Shown: positions 18,460-27,116 of the stretch, piece after piece | How positions within the stretch are numbered: position 1 is the stretch's first letter | How the letters are laid out: each line of letters begins with the position of its first letter | DNA from: Sphingobacteriales bacterium TSM_CSM | Lineage (GTDB): Bacteria; Bacteroidota; Bacteroidia; Chitinophagales; UBA2359 | Direction of reading: 5' to 3' | Assembly: GCA_002212725.1 (NCBI GenBank) | Contig: MTCR01000099.1 | Location: forward strand, 1 to 46,561 | DNA: 46,561 nt | Position numbers and translations under genes: made by a program | Notes under the pieces: generated by a model | What the model was told of the DNA's origin: nothing | The model's database searches: none | What the model saw: the letters and a program-made list of their open reading frames with translations, nothing else

Positions 18460-19812
18460 TTATGCCGGCGCACCGGTTTTTTGCAGCAGCAAAACATCAG
18501 ACCATTTGGGCGCATTGGCAGGTATAAGGCTTTGCAGTTCTGCCAAATGTTCGTGGTATTCCACCTCAATGGTATGCCTGTGCGATTTTGTATAGCGTTT
18601 GTTAATTCGCTGCACGTCTTTATCTATTTCTGCTGCTAAGTTTTGGGGCAGTTTATAGTTGCCTGCAATATAGTTGGCTGCTAATTTGGCATGGGCATCA
18701 GAGAGCGGCCAAATGCAACCCATGGGCTGTACCAGTCCAATAAAAAAGAGGTTGCGGAATTTGGGGTGAAACACCCTTTTATACAGGGGCACTTCGTTAT
18801 CGGTATAATGAATGAGTTCTTTATCGAAAAACGGAAAGGTAATATTGAAACCTGTTGCGGCAATTATGCAATCATACTCCTCAACGGCACCATTTTTAAA
18901 GTAAACGGTTTTGCCTTCGTAATGGTCAATATCGGGGCGGGGGTGTACTTTGCCGTGGCGCAGCATATACAGCAATTCGGAGTTCATGGTAGGATGTGCG
19001 CCTAAAATTGGATGTTCGGGTTTTTGCAGTCCATACAGGGTCATATCGCCCACAATTACCCGATGCGTAAACTGCATCAGTGCCTGCCTGAGCGGGCGCG
19101 GAAGCCAGATAAAGCGGGCATTAACCATGTCGGCCGGTTTGCCAAACATAAATTTGGGCACAATATAGTACCCTCTTCGCATACTAATGGCGGTAAATGC
19201 CGATGTACGCGAGGTTTCAACGGCCACATCGCAGGCAGAGTTGCCGCCACCAATTACCAGCACCCTTTTGTTTTTAAAAGGCAGGTTATTTTTAAACTCG
19301 TGCGAGTGCAACATTTGCCCGGTAAAGTTGCCCGGATAGTTGGGCATACGGGGGTTCCAATGGTGGCCATTGGCTACCAGCAGGTAATCAAAAACTTCGG
19401 TATTGCCATTGCCAAGCGTAAGTTGCCATTGTTGGCCGTTGTTTACCGGCTCGGCTTTTACCACTTCGGTGTTAAATTGTATGTGGTTATACACGCCAAA
19501 ATGGGTGGCATAGGCGCGGAAATAACGCAAAAGCTGGTCGTGCGACGGGTAATCGGGGTAATCATCGGGCATAGGGTAGCCTTCGTATTCCGACAATTTT
19601 TTAGAGCTGATGATATGCGTTGTTTCAAACACACTGGAATGAGAAATATCGGGCGAATAAATCCAGTTGCCGCCTACGTCGGCATTTTTTTCGTAGCATA
19701 CAATGTTGGTAAACCGGGCTTGCAACAGGTTTTTTACCGCTGTTATGCCCGATGGCCCTGCACCTATAACACAAATACGGGGATAAGCATTTTCAACATA
19801 CAAGTTTTTCAT
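18460..19812 (-). CDS. flavin-containing monooxygenase
   Basis: A 450-aa protein. FAD-binding Rossmann motif GAGPSG at 17-22, FMO signature FTGQMLHSHEF at 163-173 (FxGxxxHxxxF), NADPH-binding motif GGGNSA at 188-193, and a late ATGFN motif (IIAATGFNITF). Together these define class B flavin monooxygenases, which add one oxygen to N or S atoms or to ketones with NADPH and O2. No signal peptide, cytoplasmic. The substrate is unknown. It sits 53 nt downstream of an MFS/GPH transporter gene on the same strand, so the two are probably one transcription unit and the transporter may supply or export the substrate. Convergent with the histidine kinase. Confidence 0.9.
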   Translation of the reverse strand: MKNLYVENAYPRICVIGAGPSGITAVKNLLQARFTNIVCYEKNADVGGNWIYSPDISHSSVFETTHIISSKKLSEYEGYPMPDDYPDYPSHDQLLRYFRAYATHFGVYNHIQFNTEVVKAEPVNNGQQWQLTLGNGNTEVFDYLLVANGHHWNPRMPNYPGNFTGQMLHSHEFKNNLPFKNKRVLVIGGGNSACDVAVETSRTSAFTAISMRRGYYIVPKFMFGKPADMVNARFIWLPRPLRQALMQFTHRVIVGDMTLYGLQKPEHPILGAHPTMNSELLYMLRHGKVHPRPDIDHYEGKTVYFKNGAVEEYDCIIAATGFNITFPFFDKELIHYTDNEVPLYKRVFHPKFRNLFFIGLVQPMGCIWPLSDAHAKLAANYIAGNYKLPQNLAAEIDKDVQRINKRYTKSHRHTIEVEYHEHLAELQSLIPANAPKWSDVLLLQKTGAPA

Positions 19813-19865
19813 GAGTGCATTTTTTTTAACACTGGCATAGCAACAAACATTGGGCGGCAGTTGTT

Positions 19866-21239
19866 TCAGTCTTGTGCTGCAAGAACTTCTTTTTCGTTAT
19901 AGCGGCTGAAAATGAGCCAACCCAGCAGGCAAAAAACCGAAGCAGCAGCAGCAGTGGCGCGCACACCGGCGGGGTTTTGCACACTATTGCCCAGCAACAG
20001 CAAAGAGGGAAATAACAGATTAGCTACCGACATACCCATTTTCATCATAAAAGAACGCACGGCAAAAAAAATGGCCGCTTTGTGTCCGCCGCTTACGGCA
20101 GCATCAGACTCTATAATATCTGCCACCACTGCATTGGGTAAAATGCTGAAAATGGCAATGGGTATGCTGGCTAACATACCCAACGTTACAATTTGCACAA
20201 CCGGTGGCAGCGGGTATTTACCCAAAAAAAACATAAGCATGTAAATAACCGTAAAAGCGGCAAAAGCAAACACCATAAGGCGTTTCTTACCCCATTTCCG
20301 GGCAAGGATGTTGGTAGGCACATAAAAAACAAAACTGCTTCCCAGCATACCCATCAGCACCAGTGAGCCATACTGCGCTTCGAGCTGAAGCAGAATGGTT
20401 ACATAATAGGCAATGCCCATTTGTATAAAAGTGAGCGCTAACCAGTACATAAGGTCCGATGCAGCAAAATAGCGGAAATTGCGGTTGCCGAAAACCGATT
20501 TTATGGCCGGCAGCGGCGCCTCGTAAGAGGGTTTTGAAATGCAATAGCGTTCTTCATCAACAAAAATAACCGGCAAAGCCATCAGCAAGGCCGATAGTAT
20601 GGCAAAAGCACCCATTATGGTTTTAAATGCCGTTTCGGCGCTCAACCCGTATTGGCTTTGCAGTACATGCTGAAAAAAAAACACCTGGGTTCCTATTCCG
20701 TAACCCAGCGCAAAAGTTACCGAAATAAAGGTGCTGATGGTAAGCCGCTCGTTGGGGGTATGCCCGAGTTCGCTTATTAAAGCCGTGTAGGGCGTTACAT
20801 AAATGGTCATGAAAAAATAAAGCAACAACACACAAAGAAAAAGCCACACAACATTCAGCCAGCTGACTGCAGGGGTAAGGGGAATAAAAATTAACAGGGA
20901 AAACAAAGCAAAAGGCAAAAACCCGATGGCCATAAAAAAACGCCTTCTGCCAAAACGCAAGGTAGCCCTGTCAGACCAGTTGGCAACCAGCGGGTCGGTT
21001 ACGGCATCAAAAATTCGGCCCGAAAAAGATAACAAACCTATAATTGTGGCAACACCCAACACACTGCCCTGGTAAATATAAGGCATAAAAACAGGCTCCT
21101 GACCGGTTTGGGGCGGCATGTAAAAGTAAATAAGCAAGTTGGCAACGCCGTATGCCCCCAACGACCAGCCCATTTGGCCAAGGGCATACATTGTTTTAAT
21201 AAAAAAGGGCGTTTCTTGTTTTTTTATACTAAAATTCAT
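19866..21239 (-). CDS. MFS transporter of the GPH (glycoside-pentoside-hexuronide:cation symporter) type
   Basis: A 457-aa protein from the ATG at 21239 (MNFSIKKQETPFFIKTMYALGQMGWS). The frame extends upstream but has no signal-like or conserved sequence there. About 12 hydrophobic segments are seen. Typical GPH features: GQMGWSLGAYG at the start of helix 1, then the SGRIFDAVTDPLVANWSD motif and RFGRRR in the first cytoplasmic loop, as in MelB. Expected role: import of a sugar or glycoside with Na+ or H+, in the inner membrane. Some Bacteroidota members carry other small solutes, so the substrate is open. Probably co-transcribed with the flavin monooxygenase. Confidence 0.85.
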   Translation of the reverse strand: MNFSIKKQETPFFIKTMYALGQMGWSLGAYGVANLLIYFYMPPQTGQEPVFMPYIYQGSVLGVATIIGLLSFSGRIFDAVTDPLVANWSDRATLRFGRRRFFMAIGFLPFALFSLLIFIPLTPAVSWLNVVWLFLCVLLLYFFMTIYVTPYTALISELGHTPNERLTISTFISVTFALGYGIGTQVFFFQHVLQSQYGLSAETAFKTIMGAFAILSALLMALPVIFVDEERYCISKPSYEAPLPAIKSVFGNRNFRYFAASDLMYWLALTFIQMGIAYYVTILLQLEAQYGSLVLMGMLGSSFVFYVPTNILARKWGKKRLMVFAFAAFTVIYMLMFFLGKYPLPPVVQIVTLGMLASIPIAIFSILPNAVVADIIESDAAVSGGHKAAIFFAVRSFMMKMGMSVANLLFPSLLLLGNSVQNPAGVRATAAAASVFCLLGWLIFSRYNEKEVLAAQD

Positions 21240-21357
21240 GAAATGAGCGTTACAAAATCTATGCCTGCAAAAACTGCACCAACAAGTTTCGTTCCATAAT
21301 TCGGGTAATTTGGGGCATAAACGGTTAAAAAAAGACCTAAAAGTAAATATTATCTCG

Positions 21358-21365
21358 TAATTTTG
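21358..21365 (+). promoter_or_regulatory. candidate -7 element for the triple-repeat secreted protein
   Basis: TAATTTTG, an exact TAnnTTTG, 48 nt before the ATG at 21414. No clear -33 TTTG. Confidence 0.45.
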
Positions 21366-21413
21366 CACCACAGAAACAAGAGTTTTAGCTTTTAGCTTAA
21401 TTTTTGATATGCT

Positions 21414-22739
21414 ATGAAGAAAAGCCACTACTATATACATACGCTTTTGTACCTTTTTATTTCTTCTCTTTTCTTGTTTACCAACAGCCGGGCGCAAGAC
21501 CTCAACTTAGACGAAGCTCTTGGCGCCGAAGCCGTGCCGGTAAATGATGAACCCGAAAACACAGACGGAACAGCTCCTAACCGCTACATAGGAAGTTCGC
21601 AGTTTTTTGACATCAGCGGAGAGTGGGTAAACGAAAACGTAACTTCCAAGCGCATCAGCAAAATGGAAATTTCCAAAACCATTGTAAATACTTACCGACT
21701 GCAGCCTTATTTTGCCCTTGGAGGAAAAGAATTACCCACCCAGGAAGTACCGCTCGACATATCGGAGCGCGAACTGGTTTACCTTAGCAACATTCTGGAA
21801 GCCAAATGTATGGTACTGCCGTTTACGGTAGATAACCAGCAAAAATTAAAAGTGTATTCCATTATTGTAAACCCGTCGGGGTTGTGGACCGGCATGGCAA
21901 CCGATGTAATGGTACGCCGCAAAGATGCCGCCCCAAAATCGGCACAGGTTAAAACACCCGTTTCAAAAGAGGCTGCCTTTTCGGCAGCAGGTGAATTGTC
22001 GGGCTATTGGCTTAATGAATGGGACAACAACATAATAATTCCGCGCTTTCAACTGCTTGCCGAAGGAGACAAACTTACCAAAATCAAGCTCTACCGCATG
22101 ATAAACGGTAAAGCCCGTAATATTGGCGAATATAACTTGGTAAAACAAGACAGCACAGACTACACCCAAATTGTTGAATGGTGGGATGGTGAACTGAAAA
22201 ACATTATGCGCCTTCGCCCGATAAGAATAAACGGACTTTCGCAAGGTCTTGATATGGTAGTGGAAGAAGTGTATAAAGATGGCGCACCCAAAAATATTTT
22301 CCGCCAGTTTTTTGTAAAAGACCCCGAAGCAGAAAAAAAAGAAGCCGCCGAAATTATTATTAAATCTTTGGAAGGCGATTGGGTGAACGTAAATCCCAAA
22401 AGTCCCACCACCCGAATTCATATTGCAGAAAGCGAAGCCGAATTGTGGGGACGCTGCGACAGCAGCCCCGACGGACAATGCCTGTTGGTAAAAAAAGAAC
22501 TTACCGCCATGAGTGACGACATGGTTGGCTTTATTGCCGAAAGCATGTCGTTTATACGTACCGTGGAAATAGATGTAAACCTCGATGTAAACAAGTATTT
22601 TAAAAACATGCCGCCACAGGTGTTTACCATTAGCACCGATATTGAAGATATGGAGGGCATCAAAATGCCGGTAATGATTACCGAGGTCTTTAAACGCAAA
22701 GGCAAAGCAATTCCGGGCGAGGCAGTCGGCTTTCACTAA
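21414..22739 (+). CDS. secreted protein with three internal GxWxN repeats, unknown function
   Basis: A 441-aa protein with a signal peptide (MKKSHYYIHTLLYLFISSLFLFTNSRAQ). I recognise no named family. Three units of about 125 residues start with a shared motif: DISGEWVN (W71), ELSGYWLN (W near 199) and SLEGDWVN (W near 323). Each continues as beta strands, and the units end with similar segments (MVRRK, VEEVYKDG, TEVFKRKG). This is the kind of pattern seen in lipocalin-like or calycin-type folds, in which a GxW motif opens the barrel. That is an inference from the motif only. No lipobox, no T9SS tail, so periplasmic or outer-membrane-associated. Acidic linker at residues 30-55. Confidence 0.7.
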   Translation: MKKSHYYIHTLLYLFISSLFLFTNSRAQDLNLDEALGAEAVPVNDEPENTDGTAPNRYIGSSQFFDISGEWVNENVTSKRISKMEISKTIVNTYRLQPYFALGGKELPTQEVPLDISERELVYLSNILEAKCMVLPFTVDNQQKLKVYSIIVNPSGLWTGMATDVMVRRKDAAPKSAQVKTPVSKEAAFSAAGELSGYWLNEWDNNIIIPRFQLLAEGDKLTKIKLYRMINGKARNIGEYNLVKQDSTDYTQIVEWWDGELKNIMRLRPIRINGLSQGLDMVVEEVYKDGAPKNIFRQFFVKDPEAEKKEAAEIIIKSLEGDWVNVNPKSPTTRIHIAESEAELWGRCDSSPDGQCLLVKKELTAMSDDMVGFIAESMSFIRTVEIDVNLDVNKYFKNMPPQVFTISTDIEDMEGIKMPVMITEVFKRKGKAIPGEAVGFH

Positions 22740-22834
22740 GTTTTACCCCATTTATCCCGCCAAACCAATGTGCATCGGAAAATAAGTATTACCTTAGCGC
22801 CGTCATTTGCTTGTAAAGTTGTTTAAACATTTTT

Positions 22835-23059
22835 ATGAAAACTGCCTATATTATCCTTTTCCTGCTTATTATTGGAGTGTTAGGCTCTGTATATGCCTAC
22901 CGCATGACGCAAACCCTTAGCTATGTACATGGGAAGGGCGCTATTAAGCCCGTTACTGCCGATGACTATGCTTACCAACACCTGTACGGCAACCGGCAAC
23001 CGCAAACCGCCGCTCCCGCAGACAGCACCGCTACCGACACGTTGCAGAAGGGCAAATAA
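22835..23059 (+). CDS. small single-span membrane or exported protein
   Basis: A 74-aa protein: a hydrophobic helix (about 4-21, IILFLLIIGVLGSVYAY) with one Lys before it, then a polar tail rich in Ala, Thr and Asp. It is either a membrane-anchored peptide or a short secreted one. No family recognised. The coding call rests on a proper ATG, the membrane segment, and position between genes of the same strand. Other frames here also stay open, so it is not certain. Confidence 0.5.
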   Translation: MKTAYIILFLLIIGVLGSVYAYRMTQTLSYVHGKGAIKPVTADDYAYQHLYGNRQPQTAAPADSTATDTLQKGK

Positions 23060-23245
23060 CCCGCATTTGTTTGACCTTGTAAAAGGCAAAGCAACCCCCA
23101 CCCGATACTGCCTTAATCGGGCAGTGTATTGCTGTTGTTTGACCAAAGGGGCAGATGGCAGGTTGCAATAATATTATCTGCTGTATATTTATTGCTTTAT
23201 CTGCTGCGGTAAAAATAAACAATATGTAGCGCAAAATTGCCAACC

Positions 23246-23983
23246 ATGTGTACGCTAACCTACCTGCCTTTAAATAAACATTCATTTATTGCCACCTCTA
23301 ACCGCGATGAGCAACCCGGCCGCGCCGCCAACGGATTAACGCTAACCCATAATAACAACGGTGTACAACTGCTGTACCCAAAAGAACCGCAGGCAGGTGG
23401 AACCTGGCTGGCAACCGCTAATGACAACCGCTTGGCCTGTATACTGAACGGAGCCTTTGAACGTCACCACCGCAACCCGCCCTACCGCCGCAGCAGAGGG
23501 TTGCTGCTGCTCGATTATTTTGATTACCCCGACACTTCCGATTTTCTTGATAACTATGATTTTACCCAGATTGAGCCGTTTACCCTGGTGCTGTACGACA
23601 AAGGCAACCTTACCGAAATGCGCTGGGATGGCGAAATGCAATATATACAATCCCTGCAACCCGATTTGCCCTACATCTGGTCGTCGGCTACCCTCTACAC
23701 ACCCGAAGCCAGAGCATTGCGCAACCTGTGGTTTACCCAATGGCTGAACGAAAATCACCCCTTTACCGTGCCCCAAATTTTGCAGTTTCATACCACCGCG
23801 GGTAAAGATAATGCCACCAACGGGCTGGTAATGAACCGGTTTAATATGGTAAAAACTATAAGCATAACCTCCATACTTAAAACCGCCACAGCCTTTGAAT
23901 GGCTGTATAAAGACTTGGTACATGAACGCCAAAGCAGCCAAACACTATCCCTTTTACCCACCCAATATGCCGGAGCAAAGTAA
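23246..23983 (+). CDS. NRDE/TANGO2 family protein
   Basis: A 245-aa protein from the ATG at 23246, MCTLTYLPL. The N-terminal Met-Cys is conserved in the family, whose fold is of the Ntn-hydrolase type, and the name-giving motif SNRDE follows at 18-22. Other marks: GGTWLA and the LLLDYF segment. An in-frame TTG 9 nt upstream is not used. The role in bacteria is not settled; eukaryotic TANGO2 has been linked to heme and lipid handling. Cytoplasmic, no neighbour with a linked function. Confidence 0.85.
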   Translation: MCTLTYLPLNKHSFIATSNRDEQPGRAANGLTLTHNNNGVQLLYPKEPQAGGTWLATANDNRLACILNGAFERHHRNPPYRRSRGLLLLDYFDYPDTSDFLDNYDFTQIEPFTLVLYDKGNLTEMRWDGEMQYIQSLQPDLPYIWSSATLYTPEARALRNLWFTQWLNENHPFTVPQILQFHTTAGKDNATNGLVMNRFNMVKTISITSILKTATAFEWLYKDLVHERQSSQTLSLLPTQYAGAK

Positions 23984-24073
23984 TATAGCCCGTTCATGCC
24001 AGCAAAACCATAAATAAAACAACGGTTAGTATAAAAATTTACCCCTAAAAGGGAACTTTTTACCAAAAATAAG

Positions 24074-24081
24074 TATTTTTG
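24074..24081 (+). promoter_or_regulatory. candidate -7 element for the tRNA at 24103
   Basis: TATTTTTG, an exact TAnnTTTG, 21 nt before the mature tRNA 5' end, and the same octamer as before the tRNA-Pro/Thr unit. Confidence 0.5.
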
Positions 24082-24102
24082 CACCCAGATACAAGTTTGT
24101 AC

Positions 24103-24176
24103 GCTTCGGTAGCCCAACTGGCAGAGGCATATGTTTCAGGAGCATACCAGTGCGGGTTCGACTCCCGCCCGAAGCA
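24103..24176 (+). tRNA. atypical tRNA, anticodon CAG (Leu) with a short variable region
   Basis: A 74-nt cloverleaf. The acceptor GCTTCGG pairs perfectly with CCGAAGC and A73 is the discriminator. The D arm GCC/GGC (a C/A mismatch would be the fourth pair) holds GG in the loop. Anticodon stem TATGT/GCATA (last pair T-G) closes the loop TTCAGGA, so the anticodon is CAG. The variable region is only 5 nt (CCAGT). T arm GCGGG/CCCGC has loop TTCGACT. Bacterial tRNA-Leu normally has a long variable arm (class II), so this is a class I body with a leucine anticodon. CCA is not encoded. It has its own promoter-like element and a strong terminator, so it looks expressed. Confidence 0.85.
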
Positions 24177-24185
24177 CAATCTGCA

Positions 24186-24226
24186 AAACACAACTCCCTG
24201 ATTATGAAGGAGTTGTGTTTTTTTTT
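24186..24226 (+). terminator. strong intrinsic terminator after the CAG tRNA
   Basis: AAACACAACTCC (24186-24197) pairs with GGAGTTGTGTTT (24209-24220), 12 bp and an 11-nt loop, with the T-tract continuing to 24226. Confidence 0.9.
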
Positions 24227-24329
24227 ACATCTGCAGGCACAGAAATAGGCAATTTTTTAGGCGTTTTTAGTGATATTGCCTGCTTTTTCGGGTACAAAAA
24301 GCAATATCTGTTGCAACAGCAGATGTAAA
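24224..24329. other. large inverted-repeat structure, possible structured RNA
   Basis: Outer arms TTTACATCTGC (24224-24234) and GCAGATGTAAA (24319-24329) are perfect 11-bp complements about 84 nt apart. Inside, GATATT (24272-24277) pairs with AATATC (24303-24308), and within that GCTTTTT (24282-24288) pairs with AAAAAGC (24296-24302) around a 7-nt loop. It lies in the 299-nt gap between the tRNA terminator and the SLBB gene. It could be a small RNA, a leader structure of the SLBB gene, or the trace of a small mobile element. No family is recognised. Confidence 0.5.
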
Positions 24330-24441
24330 TGATACTCAGCGCATAACATTTTTACCTATCTTTGGCGCTGTTTCACCTGCAATTTGTGGTAGTTTTGAAG
24401 GAAATGCAACCATCGGGGTAAATATCCACACTCATAATTTG

Positions 24442-24449
24442 TACCTTTG
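24442..24449 (+). promoter_or_regulatory. candidate -7 element for the SLBB gene
   Basis: TACCTTTG, an exact TAnnTTTG, 26 nt before the ATG. A second match, TATCTTTG, is at 24357-24364. If the upstream one is used, the leader would not include the large inverted repeat. Confidence 0.45.
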
Positions 24450-24475
24450 CAGGTTTAAATAACTATCGGCAAACA

Positions 24476-26992
24476 ATGAGATATTTTTTATACGGCATCT
24501 TCACTCTTTTTACCCTGCAACTTGCCACAACCGCTGTGGCACAGGTGCGCACCCTCAACATTTACGACAAAAACCGCAGCAAAAAAGAAGAATACTATAA
24601 CCGCTATGATTTAGACCGGTTTATAGAGCAACAAGACGAAGAAGCACGCCGCCGTGTACAATCGGAAGATACCTCAAAAATTAACCGCATAATGGTTACG
24701 CCCGAAGAGTTGCGCAAATTGGGCATTCCTGAAGAAACCATTGAAGAACTTTTAGACCTCAGCGCAGCGCAGGATACGCTGGAAATGATAAAAGACGAGG
24801 TAAAACGCAAAGAGTTTGAAAAACGGCAGAAAGGAAAAAAAGACAGCGTAAGCATTGAAGACGTAATTCAACTCATTGAGTTTCAGAAGCGCGATTTGGT
24901 GGAAAAAGCCCTTAAACTGCCCGAACCGGTTGTGTATGGACAGGAATTTTTCAGGCGAAACCTGCTGGAAGTGGTTTTTAAAAACGAACTGAACGAACGC
25001 CCCCCCGATAACTATCCGCTTGGTATTGGCGACGAAGTTACCGTTTCAATGTGGGGTACCATTGATTATAATAAAAAATTTACCATAGACACCCTGGGCA
25101 ACATTAACCCCGATTTGGTTGGCCGAATTAACCTGAAAGGGCTTAACATGAACAACGCAAAAGAGGTTATTAAAAATAAATTTGCCAAAGTGTATGAGTT
25201 TGACCCCGCTAAAATTGACGTAAGCATTACCTATATGCACAAAATAAGCGTCAATTTTGTAGGCGAACTGCTGCACCCGGGTACCTACCGGTTTCCGGCA
25301 AATACATCGGTATTTAATGCCCTGGTTGCCATTAACGGCCCCAACCAAATTGGCTCGCTGCGCCAAATTTATATACGAAGAAACGGCACCACCGTAAAAA
25401 CCCTGGATATTTACGAATACCTTACCAACCCAAACAGCCGCGAAGATTTTTTTCTGCAGCACAATGATTATGTGGTTATACCGCCAATGGGAGGTGTGGT
25501 CAATATATCGGGGCAAATTCGCCGCACACATAATTACGAACTCAGGGGAGGAGAGGGGCTTCAAAGAGTAATAGACTTTGCCGGCGGCCTTAATGCCGAT
25601 GCCTTCACCAAAAACATCAACATAAAACGCTATCAGGGCAACAAGGAAATACTGATTGACCTGGATATAGACAGCCTGCGACAGTATAAAACCGATTTTC
25701 CGCTGATAAACGGCGACAGCATTTTTGTTTACAAAGTACCCAAAGGATTGCGCAATTATGTTGAGGTAGTTGGCGCCGTAAAAGTACCGGGTAAATACGA
25801 AGTGGTGCCCGGCAACCGCGTTTCGGATATACTGCTTAAAACCGAGGGTGTTTTAGACGAGGCCGACCTCAGCCGTGCCTATGTTATAAGGCTGAAAGAA
25901 GACCAATCGAAACTGATTTTGCCCTTTAAACTGGGCGAAGTGCTGGAAAACCCCAAATCGGCCGAAAACATAGCCATACAAGACCTGGATACCATACAAG
26001 TAGTATCGCGCAAAGATTTCAGACAGGATTTTTCGGTAAAAATATTTGGCGCCGTGCGGCAGTCAGGCGAGTATGAATATGCCGAAGGGCTTACCCTTAA
26101 AGACCTGCTTTACCTTGCCGGCGGTATGCAGGCCGAAGCAGCAAGCGAAAGGCTGGAAATTTCGAGGCTGATAAACTACACCGACCCCGATACCAAGCGT
26201 CCTGCAACAGACCGCATTGTAGTAAAACGGGTGCAGGTAAACCCCGATTTAACCATTGACACCGTGGCTGCCAACTTTTCGCTTAAACCCTACGACCACG
26301 TATTTGTGCGCATTTCGCCCAATTTTGAGCCACCTCAAATAGTGAAAATTTATGGCGAAGTAACCTACCCCGGCGAATATACCCTGCTGAGTAAAGAAGA
26401 ACGCCTTACCAGCCTTATTGAACGCACCGGAGGAACTACCCTGTATGCTTTCAGACAGGGCGCACGCCTGTACCGCTCGCAAGACAGCACCGGTTATGTG
26501 TTGCTTGATGTGGATAAGGCCATTGCAAAACCCAATAAATCGAAGTTTAATTACATTTTGTCTGATGGCGATTCTATCTTTGTTCCGAAGGTGAAGAACG
26601 TGGTAACCTTGCGGGGCGCAGTAAGCCATTTTGATGTGGATAGCGTGGTTATGCAAATAAGCGTGCCTTTTGAAAAAGGAAAAAAACGCGCCAAATACTA
26701 CATTAACCGTTACGGAGGCGGATTTGGCCGGTTTGCCAAAAAATCGCGCACGTATGTGCAACAGGCCAACGGCCGTATTGACAAAGCCCGCAGTTTTATG
26801 GGTATAAAACGCTACCCCAAAGTAGAAAACGGCGCTACCGTATTTGTGGATATTACAGACCGGAAACGTTTTGAAGCCGACCGGCGAGATCGGCGAAAAA
26901 ACCGAAACTGGAACGATGCCTTTGACAGCCTTACCTCAAAAATAGCTACCATTCTTACAGTACTGGTATTGGTACAACAAGCAACACGGTAA
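24476..26992 (+). CDS. SLBB-domain polysaccharide export protein (Wza-like outer-membrane channel)
   Basis: An 838-aa protein. Signal peptide MRYFLYGIFTLFTLQLATTAVAQ; a highly charged segment (25-150) with coiled-coil character; a polysaccharide-export domain from about 178 (LGIGDEVTVSMWG); then several SLBB domains marked by V(x)VxGEVxxPGxY motifs (VNFVGELLHPGTYRF, VEVVGAVKVPGKYEV, VKIFGAVRQSGEYEY, VKIYGEVTYPGEYTL). A hydrophobic helix closes the protein (about 820-836), as the C-terminal helix of Wza forms the outer-membrane pore. Expected role: outer-membrane exit for capsule or exopolysaccharide. The protein has no Cys lipidation site. No Wzc kinase or glycosyltransferase lies nearby, so it is an orphan here. 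Confidence 0.9.
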   Translation: MRYFLYGIFTLFTLQLATTAVAQVRTLNIYDKNRSKKEEYYNRYDLDRFIEQQDEEARRRVQSEDTSKINRIMVTPEELRKLGIPEETIEELLDLSAAQDTLEMIKDEVKRKEFEKRQKGKKDSVSIEDVIQLIEFQKRDLVEKALKLPEPVVYGQEFFRRNLLEVVFKNELNERPPDNYPLGIGDEVTVSMWGTIDYNKKFTIDTLGNINPDLVGRINLKGLNMNNAKEVIKNKFAKVYEFDPAKIDVSITYMHKISVNFVGELLHPGTYRFPANTSVFNALVAINGPNQIGSLRQIYIRRNGTTVKTLDIYEYLTNPNSREDFFLQHNDYVVIPPMGGVVNISGQIRRTHNYELRGGEGLQRVIDFAGGLNADAFTKNINIKRYQGNKEILIDLDIDSLRQYKTDFPLINGDSIFVYKVPKGLRNYVEVVGAVKVPGKYEVVPGNRVSDILLKTEGVLDEADLSRAYVIRLKEDQSKLILPFKLGEVLENPKSAENIAIQDLDTIQVVSRKDFRQDFSVKIFGAVRQSGEYEYAEGLTLKDLLYLAGGMQAEAASERLEISRLINYTDPDTKRPATDRIVVKRVQVNPDLTIDTVAANFSLKPYDHVFVRISPNFEPPQIVKIYGEVTYPGEYTLLSKEERLTSLIERTGGTTLYAFRQGARLYRSQDSTGYVLLDVDKAIAKPNKSKFNYILSDGDSIFVPKVKNVVTLRGAVSHFDVDSVVMQISVPFEKGKKRAKYYINRYGGGFGRFAKKSRTYVQQANGRIDKARSFMGIKRYPKVENGATVFVDITDRKRFEADRRDRRKNRNWNDAFDSLTSKIATILTVLVLVQQATR

Positions 26993-27116
26993 ACTCAACT
27001 ACCACAAATTAAAATAAATTGCCGCACCGGAGTAAAGCAACATAATATTAGCACGGTTTTTGCGTATAAAGAGGAAGTTGCCTTTGTCTGATTGAATCAT
27101 TCCCTAACTCTTGTCA

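Noticed and set aside
19012-19902. A 296-codon + strand frame opposite the flavin monooxygenase
   Set aside because: Antisense shadow; the monooxygenase has all family motifs on the minus strand.
24131-24328. A 65-codon frame starting inside the CAG tRNA
   Set aside because: It overlaps the tRNA, its terminator and the inverted-repeat structure; no coding signal.
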